A DNA stretch of 64,000 bases, from positions 4,216,001 to 4,280,000 of the forward strand of contig OZ244854.1 in NCBI GenBank assembly GCA_965220985.1, given 5' to 3'. Positions 19,604 through 27,562 of this stretch are shown here, in pieces. The position numbers were made by a program, and so were the translations under genes. The notes below the pieces were generated by a model. It saw nothing but the letters and a program-made list of their open reading frames with translations, had not been told where the DNA came from and made no database searches. The stretch comes from JAPPHA01 sp965220985. GTDB lineage: Bacteria; Pseudomonadota; Alphaproteobacteria; Rhodobacterales; Rhodobacteraceae. The first letter of the stretch is position 1; each line of letters begins with the position of its first letter.

Positions 19604-20524
19604 TTACGGGCGCGCCCTGCTCCTTGCCGCAATCAGGCATCCTGCTCCGGCAATCGCGAGGATTCCGATGATGTCGAAGACATCGGGCTGCTGGTTCCAA
19701 AGCAACCACCCCCATGCGCCGGCAAAGAACAGAAAGCTGAACTCGAAAACCGCGACGCGTGTCGGATCGGCGATCTGGTATCCGCGAATCAGGCCCGCGA
19801 CGGCGACCAGCGAGCCCAAAGCCTGAATCACCGTCCAGAAGAAGAACCGTGGGCTCGGGTCGACCCAACCCGTCACGAAAAACGGGGCCGCATCGACCCA
19901 GCTGCTCGGAACCGACACAAGTGAAAACACGACTGTTCCGGTCATCCCCGCCACGCCGAGCGTCACGAAGAACCACAGCAACAGGACAACTGTCTCCTCC
20001 CCCGAACACTTGTGTCGCGTGACAAGTTGCGCGAGGCCGTAGAACATGCCGGCCATCAGCGGAAAGAATGCAATTGCCGTGAAGTTGTCGGGGTCTGGGC
20101 GAAGGACCATGAGAACCCCGACGAAGCCGAGCGCAACAGCCGCAATCCGAACGGGGCCGACGCGAACCCGGAAAAGGATGACGGAATACAACAGGATGAA
20201 GATGGGCGAGGTGAACAGCGCCGCGCCAGCTTCGGCGATGGGCATTGCCGACAGCGATCCAAAGTACAGCAGCATCGATATCGTGATCAGGATCGACCGC
20301 AGTGCGACAGCACGCGGATTCCTGGGCAGCAAGGGCCGACCGGTCAGCCAGCAAAAGGCGATCAGAGCCACGCATCCGATGATCGATCGGAAGAAGTGGA
20401 ATTGCCACAGTCCGGACTCTTCCGCGATCAGCACCACGAAATTGTCGATCAGGCCGATGATCGACATGGCGCCGACCATGAAGGCGCCGCCGTGCAGAGT
20501 TCGTGAGGGAAGAGGCGATACCAT
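19604..20524 (-). CDS. DMT superfamily transporter (EamA family)
   Basis: Inner-membrane protein of 306 aa with ten hydrophobic helices arranged as two EamA repeats; the second begins near residue 165 after the hydrophilic RHKCSGEE loop. Conserved features include FFRSIIG after helix 2 and AGAALFTSPIFILLYSVILFRVRVG at the end of the first repeat. Such proteins usually export amino acids or other metabolites, or salvage small compounds; the substrate is not readable. It ends with LIAARSRARP. It is transcribed divergently from the acyl-CoA synthetase gene, sharing a 165-base upstream region. Confidence 0.88.
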   Translation of the reverse strand: MVSPLPSRTLHGGAFMVGAMSIIGLIDNFVVLIAEESGLWQFHFFRSIIGCVALIAFCWLTGRPLLPRNPRAVALRSILITISMLLYFGSLSAMPIAEAGAALFTSPIFILLYSVILFRVRVGPVRIAAVALGFVGVLMVLRPDPDNFTAIAFFPLMAGMFYGLAQLVTRHKCSGEETVVLLLWFFVTLGVAGMTGTVVFSLVSVPSSWVDAAPFFVTGWVDPSPRFFFWTVIQALGSLVAVAGLIRGYQIADPTRVAVFEFSFLFFAGAWGWLLWNQQPDVFDIIGILAIAGAGCLIAARSRARP

Positions 20525-20689
20525 CGGGTGCCCTCATGCTTCCTTTGAAATCACGCCGGTTCGCCCGTCGTTCCAGATTTCCTGTTTGTCAGTTCACGTC
20601 AAACTGTTATCCAAACGTCAAGCTATTTTGCATGCGCGGTGATGGGCGGGAACCCAGCACCGGGCAACGACAGCGTTAGGAGGAACGTC

Positions 20690-22318
20690 ATGGCAGCAAT
20701 GGCTGACGAAACCGGCCTGGACAAAACTGCAGCGAATTACGTGCCGCTGTCACCGCTGTCCCACCTTCGCCGGGCGCGGGAGGTGTTCGGTGGGCGCGAG
20801 GCGCTCGTCTACGGCGATCGCAGTTACAATTGGCAAGAATTCCATGAACGATGCTCGCGAATGGCGTCGGCGTTGGCATCGATGGGGGTCAGGCCCGGCG
20901 ATGTGGTTTCGGCCGTCTGCCCGAACATTCCTGCCATTGCTGAAGCCCACTTCGGGGTGCCTGCGGCGGGCGCGGTTCTGAACGCAATCAATGTCCGGCT
21001 CGATCCCGAGACGATTGCCTATGTCTTCGATCATTGCGATGCCAAGGTCGCCCTCGTGGACAGCCAGTTTTTGCCAACGGTTCTCGATGCCATCGAATTG
21101 ATGGACGGTTCTGGACCGACTCTTGTTGAAGTTGCGGATCCTGGTGCCGGTTTTCCGGCGTCAGGTGATCATCTCGAATACGAGGACATGCTCGCATCGG
21201 GCGATCCGCAGTACAAGTGGCACGAACCCGAGGACGAGTGGGACGCGATCTCGCTCAACTACACTTCGGGCACGACCGGTCGACCCAAGGGCGTCGTCTG
21301 CCATCACCGTGGCGCCTATCTGATGACGATGGGGACGGTCATCTCCTGGGAAATGACGCTTTATCCGAGGTTTTTGGCCGTTGTTCCGCTCTTTCACTGC
21401 AATGGATGGTGCCACACCTGGATGATGCCGCTGGTCGGGGGCACGATCGTCTGTTGTCGCAACGTCAATGCGGAGAGCATCTTCGGCGCGATCAGGAATG
21501 AGCGCATCACTCATTTCGGCGGCGCCCCGATCGTCCTCAACATGCTGGTCAATGCGCCTGACGGCGTACGGGCCGCGTTCAACCACGAGATCAGGGTGTT
21601 CACCGCCGGTGCCCCACCCTCGCCTTCCACCATCAAGGCCGTCGAAGGGCTCGGTTTCAAGATCATGCAGGTTTACGGCCTGACCGAGACCTACGGTCAC
21701 GTGACCGAATGCCTGTTCCCGTCGCAGTGGCAGGACATCGACAGCGAGGAGCGATACGCGAGGATGGCGCGTCAGGGAGTCCGCATCCCGGTGATGGAAG
21801 ACATCGACGTTGTCGACCAGCGGACCCGCGAACCGGTCCCGCACGACGGCGAAACTCTCGGTGAAGTGATCATGAAGGGCAACACGGTGATGCGGGGTTA
21901 CTACAAGAATCCCGAAGCGACCGCCGAGGCATTCGATGGCGGGAGTTTCCGGACCGGTGACATCGCGTTTCGCGACGAGGCCGGCTACATTCAGATCACC
22001 GACCGCCTCAAAGACATCATCATATCCGGTGGAGAAAACGTTTCGTCAGTCGAAGTCGAGGCGACGCTGATGGCTCACCCTGCCGTCAGCCTGTGTGCAG
22101 TCGTTGCGCGCCCGGACGAGACATGGGGCGAGACCCCGTGCGCGTTTGTCGAACTCAAGGACGGCGAGGCTGCCGAAGAGGCAGAACTCATCGCTTTCTG
22201 CCGGAAGCGTCTGGCGGGTTTCAAGACACCGAAGTCGGTCGTGTTTCAGGAGTTGCCGAAGACGTCAACGGGCAAGATCCAGAAGTTCCAGTTGCGCGAG
22301 CAGGCGAAGTCCATGTGA
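20690..22318 (+). CDS. Acyl-CoA synthetase (AMP-forming), medium-chain/DmdB-like group
   Basis: ANL-superfamily ligase, 542 aa, activating a carboxylic acid to its CoA thioester via an acyl-adenylate. The P-loop TSGTTGRPKG is at 192-201, VYGLTETYGHVT provides the adenylate-binding motif, FRTGDIA the hinge aspartate, and KTSTGKIQK carries the catalytic lysine near the C-terminus. I start at the ATG at 20690, preceded by a consensus AGGAGG; an upstream in-frame ATG at 20642 has no such site. Relatives include medium-chain fatty acid ligases and methylmercaptopropionate-CoA ligase. With the beta-oxidation operon 4 kb away, fatty acid activation is the simplest reading. Confidence 0.9.
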   Translation: MAAMADETGLDKTAANYVPLSPLSHLRRAREVFGGREALVYGDRSYNWQEFHERCSRMASALASMGVRPGDVVSAVCPNIPAIAEAHFGVPAAGAVLNAINVRLDPETIAYVFDHCDAKVALVDSQFLPTVLDAIELMDGSGPTLVEVADPGAGFPASGDHLEYEDMLASGDPQYKWHEPEDEWDAISLNYTSGTTGRPKGVVCHHRGAYLMTMGTVISWEMTLYPRFLAVVPLFHCNGWCHTWMMPLVGGTIVCCRNVNAESIFGAIRNERITHFGGAPIVLNMLVNAPDGVRAAFNHEIRVFTAGAPPSPSTIKAVEGLGFKIMQVYGLTETYGHVTECLFPSQWQDIDSEERYARMARQGVRIPVMEDIDVVDQRTREPVPHDGETLGEVIMKGNTVMRGYYKNPEATAEAFDGGSFRTGDIAFRDEAGYIQITDRLKDIIISGGENVSSVEVEATLMAHPAVSLCAVVARPDETWGETPCAFVELKDGEAAEEAELIAFCRKRLAGFKTPKSVVFQELPKTSTGKIQKFQLREQAKSM

Positions 22319-22339
22319 GCGCTGCTTGATAGTTGCCAT

Positions 22340-22361
22340 GTTATGTTGAATTCAACATAAC
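22340..22361. promoter_or_regulatory. Perfect 22-bp palindrome, probable toxin-antitoxin operator
   Basis: The sequence is perfectly self-complementary over 22 bases, centred on GAATTC, with half-site GTTATGTTGAA. It lies immediately upstream of, and partly over, the start of the antitoxin remnant. Ribbon-helix-helix antitoxins repress their own operons through such palindromes, so an autoregulatory operator is the likely origin. Confidence 0.65.
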
Positions 22362-22658
22362 GGGGCACATCAAAGCGACAAGTGCTCGTTTCACTAAGCG
22401 TCTCGACTCCGGTCTCATGGTCTGGCTTGAGAGCGAAGCAAGGCGACGAGACCGCAGTGCCGCATTTCTGGCAAAAAAACGATACAAAACATGAAGGACG
22501 AAACTGAGGCCAATGCACGGATTGTCAGCGAGGCCATCGCAGAAGCAGACAAAGGTTTTTTCATCTCGGAAGAAAAGATGACCGCTTGGTTTGAATCTTT
22601 GGGGACCGACAACGAACTTCCGTTTCCCGATCCTGACGTGAATCACAATCGCTCCTGA
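22342..22658 (+). pseudogene. Ribbon-helix-helix antitoxin (ParD/CopG-like), frameshifted
   Basis: In one frame ARFTKRLDSGLMVWLESEARRR then DRSAAFLAKK is a typical ribbon-helix-helix domain. At a run of seven A bases (about 22473-22479) the reading moves to another frame, which continues MKDETEANARIVSEAIAEAD and ends WFESLGTDNELPFPDPD, the usual tail of ParD-like antitoxins. The first frame also lacks a start codon: the ATG in the palindrome reaches a stop after five codons. So at least one and perhaps two frameshifts separate it from an intact gene. The last frame stops 3 bases before the toxin start. Confidence 0.7.
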
Positions 22659-22661
22659 ACC

Positions 22662-22913
22662 GTGGAAGTCGAATTTCTGAAATCGGTCAAACCCACCATT
22701 CGCTGGTTCAAGCGTTACTACATTGCCCTATTTTTTTCCGAAGGTAGGCGAAATGCTGAACAGAAGTGCAAAGCACCGCTAAATCTCCTTGAATCGAACC
22801 CGATGATCGGCAAACTGGTCCATGATCTTGTTGATGCTCGTGAGTGTCTCAACAAGAACACTCCGTTTACCCTGAGATACCGTGTTCGGCCGGAGCGCAT
22901 AAAAGTTTTGTGA
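22662..22913 (+). CDS. RelE/ParE-family toxin-like protein, possibly shortened
   Basis: An 83-aa protein starting with GTG, 3 bases after the antitoxin stop. IRWFKRYY, LLESNPMIGKLV and TPFTLRYRVRPERIKVL match the ParE/RelE fold, in which the last strand is normally followed by Arg-Val-Trp-Asp. Here a TGA stands right after KVL; reading on gives PLDHRSE, so a nonsense change may have removed the final residues. ParE toxins act on gyrase and RelE toxins on ribosome-bound mRNA; which applies is unknown. With a broken antitoxin beside it, the toxin is probably inactive. Confidence 0.65.
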   Translation: MEVEFLKSVKPTIRWFKRYYIALFFSEGRRNAEQKCKAPLNLLESNPMIGKLVHDLVDARECLNKNTPFTLRYRVRPERIKVL

Positions 22914-23166
22914 CCGTTAGACCACCGCAGCGAATTCTCCAACACGCGCAAGCGATAATGGTCAGCACAGATCGAAGGAGCAAGTCCCGACACCCCGCAA
23001 CCGAGTCATGGGGTCATATTCGCATCAGGAAAGGAACTTGGCGAGGCTCTTTTCGACACATGGCCTTTTTTGACGACAACGGACCCTCACGCTCAATGCC
23101 GAGTTGCAGGCGATGCCGTCAAAGATTTCGGTACAGAAACACAACCAAAGAAAGGCGAGATCGAGA

Positions 23167-24036
23167 ATGAAACCCGAAGATCTGTGGGAACACTATCCTG
23201 TGCTTTATCACATAGCATGGGGAGGAAGTTGGCCGAGCATCGAAAAATACGGACTGTTGTCGACTTCCGAACTGCTGCAAGAGTACGGAAAGAACGAAGA
23301 GGAAATCCGAAACCTCACGCAAGTGAGGCGGGCGGAACCAGTGCAAATCGAGTGTCCAGGCAGGCCGATAGCGGTTCTTCGTGATCAAAAGCCGATGACA
23401 GATGAGGGCCTCAAAGAAGCTCTTGTTCCCAAGACTGTCGAACCCGCGCAGTGGTATAAACTGGTGAATTCCATGGTCTTCTTCTGGCCGAACAAGGGTC
23501 GGTTCGAAAGAATGCTCAAGAAATATGATAACACGGAACACGACGTATTGGTCGTTTGCACCAAGAGGCTGGTGGACCTGGTGGAATCAGACATTCGGCT
23601 CTCCTCGATCAATAGCGGTTTCACAGGCAAAAACCCGAGCAAGAGGGGCCTTGATCACTTCAAGCGTTTTGACGAATATCCGTTTTTCGCCAGGTTGAAC
23701 CGTCCCAGGATTGGGGTCGAAAACGCCATAGCTGAGGTTTGCGTCGACAAGCGAGTTAGCCGAATACGCGAGGCTGTCATTAGAATCGAGCACGGAACTG
23801 TCGGTAAAATTCTGTCGTCGCTTGAGGCATTTCCAGCCTGCTGCCACGGTGTCGGTGATCTAAGCCAAAGCGAAGCCGAGTTGAACGACCCAGTTGATGA
23901 ACTTGAACGAATAGTTCAGCGTGAAACCAGCGACAGAGACCTCTTACACAGTATCGCTGACCAGCTTGATCGAATCGACGGCCGCTTGGACCGAATTGAG
24001 CGGAGGCTCGACCGATTGGAAAATCGACATCGCTGA
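23167..24036 (+). CDS. DUF7002-like protein with C-terminal coiled coil
   Basis: A 289-aa protein of unknown function. The N-terminus LYHIAWGGSWPSIEKYGLLS, then TSELLQEYG, has the YH...GSWPSI...GLLSTS pattern of DUF7002, a family distantly reminiscent of DarT-type ADP-ribosyltransferases (YHIT...NLxSIxxxG). A WPN motif (VFFWPNKGRF) and a hydrophobic VLVVCTKRLVDLV strand follow. From about residue 240 the chain turns into heptads, ending QLDRIDGRLDRIERRLDRLE, a strong coiled coil suggesting oligomerisation. The ATG at 23167 is chosen because the domain begins immediately after it. There is no signal peptide. It lies next to the toxin-antitoxin remnant in an accessory region. Any catalytic role is conjecture. 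Confidence 0.65.
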   Translation: MKPEDLWEHYPVLYHIAWGGSWPSIEKYGLLSTSELLQEYGKNEEEIRNLTQVRRAEPVQIECPGRPIAVLRDQKPMTDEGLKEALVPKTVEPAQWYKLVNSMVFFWPNKGRFERMLKKYDNTEHDVLVVCTKRLVDLVESDIRLSSINSGFTGKNPSKRGLDHFKRFDEYPFFARLNRPRIGVENAIAEVCVDKRVSRIREAVIRIEHGTVGKILSSLEAFPACCHGVGDLSQSEAELNDPVDELERIVQRETSDRDLLHSIADQLDRIDGRLDRIERRLDRLENRHR

Positions 24037-24421
24037 GTTGACCTGTCGTACCCCCGACAAGGTTGGCCATGTATTCGACCATGGCCAGAGAATAATGGAT
24101 TTGGATCAGCAGGACAGTCCAGTCCCTATTCAAGTGCATGAATTCACGACACAATGATCTTGTTGCGGACCCGACGGCCAAACCCGAACCGTCCATGACA
24201 CGAAACTGTTATAACATGAACCGGCAGAACCAACGCATCGCTCAACGTGAATCATCTCATGGCCGGAACCAGGTGCGGACCATGACGCCGGTCCAGCGCA
24301 ATGTCGTGGTCTCATGCTCAGGAATTCAGCGTCCGACCAAAGAAACAACTTGGCAAGCCAGACTGGCATCACATATATTCGAGCCAACAAAAAAACGTCA
24401 CAAAGAATGGCGTAACGAGCA
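24037..24421. other. Intergenic region with a candidate promoter
   Basis: No gene is supported in these 385 bases. At 24350-24379 a possible sigma-70-type promoter is visible: TTGGCA, an 18-base spacer, then TATATT, about 40 bases before the GTG start of the next gene. Confidence 0.3.
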
Positions 24422-25459
24422 GTGGCAACAGCACTCAACCAGTATGACCGTCTGGAGAGCTCGGAGTTGTGGAGAGAGTCTCCCAACGCCCAGCGCCGCG
24501 AAGTCGTCGTGTCGCTCAGTCGCACGGCGTTGCTGGTCATGGACCTCAACGACAACGTTCTCGCGCATTGGCATCTCCATGCCATCAACCGGCTGAATCC
24601 AAACCGGCATCCAGCAATCTACTCCCCTGGCACCACCGAATCCGAAACAGTCGAGATCACCGATCCGCACATGATCACAGCGATCGAAGCCTGCAACGTC
24701 GGCGGCGGTCGCGCTCGAGGATTGGGATCCAGACTCCGCCAACGCATCACGTACGGGTGCCTCGCCGCGACTGTCGCGGCACTGGCCTATTTCGGCACCA
24801 CATGGCTGCCAGGCGCAGTCGAAAACCAGGCGGTCAAGGTCACCCCCCAGATCAGAATCGAGGCGATCGACGAGTCCCTGCGTGCAGAAATCATCGGCAC
24901 CAATGGACCCGAATGCGACACGCAGGTCTCAACAGCAGTGCTCGGCGCCATGACCCGCGCGTTGGCGCTCAACACCAGAATCACGGCCAGTTTCGTCGAA
25001 CTCGGCGACAGGCAAAGCGTGCATCTGCCCGGCGGGCAGATCCTGCTCGACTTTTCACTGCTGGATGACAAAAACGATCCGGAACTCGCAGCAAGCTTCG
25101 TGCTCCTGGAACACGCCGCCAGCAGCGATCGCCGCCAGTTCAGGGACCTCGTCCGCTTCGCGGGAACCTGGCACACAATTGCCTTCTTGCTGGGCAAGGA
25201 CCTCCCCGCAGGAATCTTGCGAGAGTTCGCGCCAATCCTGGTCGCGCAGCCGCCGTCGCCGCAGAATCCCGAACACCTCTTGAAGTTGTTTTCCAATGCG
25301 GGCCTCTCCGCCAGCCCCCTCGCCGAGGCGATCGGGATCGACACGCCACTTGGCGAAGCCCTCGCCGCAGCCGAAGAGACCGCTGCACAGGGCAGCGCAG
25401 ACGGACCGATCGTCGACATGAAAGACTGGGAAGAACTCAGGCAGGCCTGCGCCGTGTGA
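24422..25459 (+). CDS. Conserved-type membrane protein of unknown function
   Basis: A 345-aa protein starting with GTG. The first 110 residues are soluble and include the strand-rich segment REVVVSLSRTALLVMDL; one membrane helix follows at about 120-138 (YGCLAATVAALAYFGTTW). The C-terminal half is probably periplasmic: it has a TRALALNTRITASFVEL and SVHLPGGQILLDFSLL pattern that resembles M48-type peptidases before their zinc site, but where HEXXH is expected the sequence reads LLEHAASSD, so catalysis is doubtful. It ends 1 base before the convergent lolD gene stop. I do not recognise a named family. A non-catalytic peptidase-like protein is the best guess. Confidence 0.6.
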   Translation: MATALNQYDRLESSELWRESPNAQRREVVVSLSRTALLVMDLNDNVLAHWHLHAINRLNPNRHPAIYSPGTTESETVEITDPHMITAIEACNVGGGRARGLGSRLRQRITYGCLAATVAALAYFGTTWLPGAVENQAVKVTPQIRIEAIDESLRAEIIGTNGPECDTQVSTAVLGAMTRALALNTRITASFVELGDRQSVHLPGGQILLDFSLLDDKNDPELAASFVLLEHAASSDRRQFRDLVRFAGTWHTIAFLLGKDLPAGILREFAPILVAQPPSPQNPEHLLKLFSNAGLSASPLAEAIGIDTPLGEALAAAEETAAQGSADGPIVDMKDWEELRQACAV

Positions 25460-26176
25460 TCAGGAGCGAGGCTCGCGGTCGCGTTCCAGCAAATGACCCT
25501 GATCGAGCGTGATCGAGCAGTCGAACCGCTCGGCCAGATCGCGATCATGGGTGGCAATCAACGCCGACATCTCGCTGTCGCGAACAAGTTCCATCATCAC
25601 CGCAAACACGGATTCCGACGACCCTGAATCCAGATTGCCGGTGGGTTCGTCGGCCAGCAGCAATTCAGGTCGATTTGCGAGCGCTCGGCAGAACGCGACC
25701 CGCTGCTGTTCACCCCCGGACAATTCCGAAGGCCGGTGATGCGATCGTTTCGCGATTCCCGTTCGTCGGAGGAGTTCCAGTGCCCAGGCATCCGCACGCC
25801 CCCGATCCACCCCTGCAGCAAGCTGCGGCAGAACGATGTTCTCGAGAGCCGAAAACTCCGGAAGCAAATGATGGAACTGATAGACGAAACCGATGTTGCG
25901 TCGCCGTGCCCGCGTCCTCATGCGGTCTCGCGCAGCGGCGAAGTCGGTTCCCTTGATCACGACCTCTCCTTCGTCGGGAGAGTCGAGCAGTCCGGAAATG
26001 TGCAAAAGCGTTGATTTTCCAGCGCCAGATGGCGCAACCAGCCCGACGATCTCGCCGGGGCGAATGGCCAGATTCACGCCCGCAAGCACCTTGACCTCGC
26101 CGATGTGCCCTTTCCGATACGACTTGGTGACCGACACCAGCCGCAGGACATGCTCGTCGTGACGCTCTTCACTCAT
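25460..26176 (-). CDS. lolD: Lipoprotein-releasing system ATP-binding protein LolD
   Basis: ABC ATPase of 238 aa energising the release of lipoproteins from the inner membrane to the LolA chaperone. Walker A is APSGAGKST, the Q-loop region is FVYQFHHLLPEFSALENI (the LLPEF segment is characteristic of LolD), the signature is LSGGEQQR, and Walker B is LLLADEPTGNLD. Walker A begins with Ala instead of the more usual Gly, without consequence for binding residues. The ATG at 26176 overlaps the end of the permease gene by 8 bases, indicating coupling. Confidence 0.93.
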   Translation of the reverse strand: MSEERHDEHVLRLVSVTKSYRKGHIGEVKVLAGVNLAIRPGEIVGLVAPSGAGKSTLLHISGLLDSPDEGEVVIKGTDFAAARDRMRTRARRRNIGFVYQFHHLLPEFSALENIVLPQLAAGVDRGRADAWALELLRRTGIAKRSHHRPSELSGGEQQRVAFCRALANRPELLLADEPTGNLDSGSSESVFAVMMELVRDSEMSALIATHDRDLAERFDCSITLDQGHLLERDREPRS

Positions 26177-27485
26177 ACCGAAGCGCCTCGACCGGATCCA
26201 TTCTCGCCGCGCGCCGTGCAGGAAAGTAGGTGACAATCACCGAGAGCCCCGTCGAAAGTCCGACCGCGCTCAGGACATCGGCCAGTTCCAGCCGCGCCGG
26301 CAGTTGGCTGAGAAAGCGAACCGACGGATCCCAGACCCCGCCGCCCGCAATGTAATTCACCACCTCGAAAATCGGGTCGATGTACACGACGAACAGACAG
26401 CCGAGCGCGACACCAAGAACTGTCCCCGCAATGCCAATCGACGTCCCGCAAATCAGGAACACCCTCAGGACCGATGCTTCGGTCAGCCCGATGGTGCGAA
26501 GAATCGCGATGTCACGGCCCTTGTTCTTCACCAGCATCACGAGGCCCGACACGATGTTCATGACGGCAATGAGGACCAGCATCGACAGGATGATGAACAT
26601 GATGTTGTCCTCCATCCGCAAGGCAGCAAGAAACGCGCCGCTCGAATCCTTCCAGGTCCACAGAACGGTGTCGGGACCAGTTGCCGCCTCGATTGCCCCG
26701 ATCAGCTCTTCGACCAGTTCCGGGTTCTCGACCATCACCTCGAGTTCGTCGACCCCGTCACCGGTGTTGAAAAACTCCTGAGCGAGATCGAGAGGCATGT
26801 AAACGCGGGTTCGATCGATGTCGTACCGACCGACGCCAAAGACGTATCCGACCTCAAAACTGTCAATCCGCGGAGCCGTCCCGAAAGCCGTCTGAACGCC
26901 GTCGGGCGATATCAGCGTCAGCCTGTCACCCGGCTGAATGCCGAGGTTGCGCGCGATGCCAACGCCAATCGCAATGCCGGGACCGTAGGCGTCAAGGCTG
27001 CCGCGGCTGGTTTCGGGCTGGCTGATCAACGGCAGGGACGCGAGGTCCTCCGGAGTCTCGCCGACAACCTCGACCCCGGCAGTTGCTCCATTGCCCGTCG
27101 CCATCACCTGGCCGCGCACAACCGGGGCAACGCGAACCACGCCTGAAACGCCAGCAACCGCCGCGACCATCGCGTCGTGATCCTCGATGCGCGGACGCAA
27201 GCCGGGACCGGGGGCCGTGCTCCGCGTCGGGTATACCGTGACATGGGCATTCGCGCCGAGGATCGTGGCCGTGAATTCGGTTCGAAATCCGGACCGCACG
27301 GCAAGCGTGGCAATCAAGGCAAAGACCGCAAGCGCAATCCCAATGAGCGAAATCCACGTCATGACGCTGATGCCGCCCTCGCTGCGACGCGAACGCAGAT
27401 AGCGCCAGGCGATCAGCCACTCGAACCCGGCGAAAGGCCGAACCCGACTTTCCCTGCCTTGTCCGCGATGTTTCACGAGATGCAA
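26169..27485 (-). CDS. lolC: Lipoprotein-releasing system permease LolC/LolE family
   Basis: Inner-membrane permease of 438 aa with the MacB/FtsX-like topology: one N-terminal helix (MTWISLIGIALAVFALIAT), a large periplasmic domain to about residue 285, then three helices. FEWLIAWRYLRSRRSEGGIS is the conserved LolC/E N-terminus. The C-terminus carries YFPARRAARMDPVEALRYE, diagnostic of the family. The start is uncertain: TTG at 27485 has GGAG very close, while GTG at 27476 is 12 bases from it. Only one permease gene is present, consistent with the single LolF-like permease of many alphaproteobacteria. It works with LolD. Confidence 0.9.
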   Translation of the reverse strand: MHLVKHRGQGRESRVRPFAGFEWLIAWRYLRSRRSEGGISVMTWISLIGIALAVFALIATLAVRSGFRTEFTATILGANAHVTVYPTRSTAPGPGLRPRIEDHDAMVAAVAGVSGVVRVAPVVRGQVMATGNGATAGVEVVGETPEDLASLPLISQPETSRGSLDAYGPGIAIGVGIARNLGIQPGDRLTLISPDGVQTAFGTAPRIDSFEVGYVFGVGRYDIDRTRVYMPLDLAQEFFNTGDGVDELEVMVENPELVEELIGAIEAATGPDTVLWTWKDSSGAFLAALRMEDNIMFIILSMLVLIAVMNIVSGLVMLVKNKGRDIAILRTIGLTEASVLRVFLICGTSIGIAGTVLGVALGCLFVVYIDPIFEVVNYIAGGGVWDPSVRFLSQLPARLELADVLSAVGLSTGLSVIVTYFPARRAARMDPVEALRYE

Positions 27486-27562
27486 AATCTCCGAGAACTG
27501 GCCAGTTGCGCAATTCTGCCGGCAGCGTGAGTCCGAGGATATCTGCTCACCACATCAGCGCC

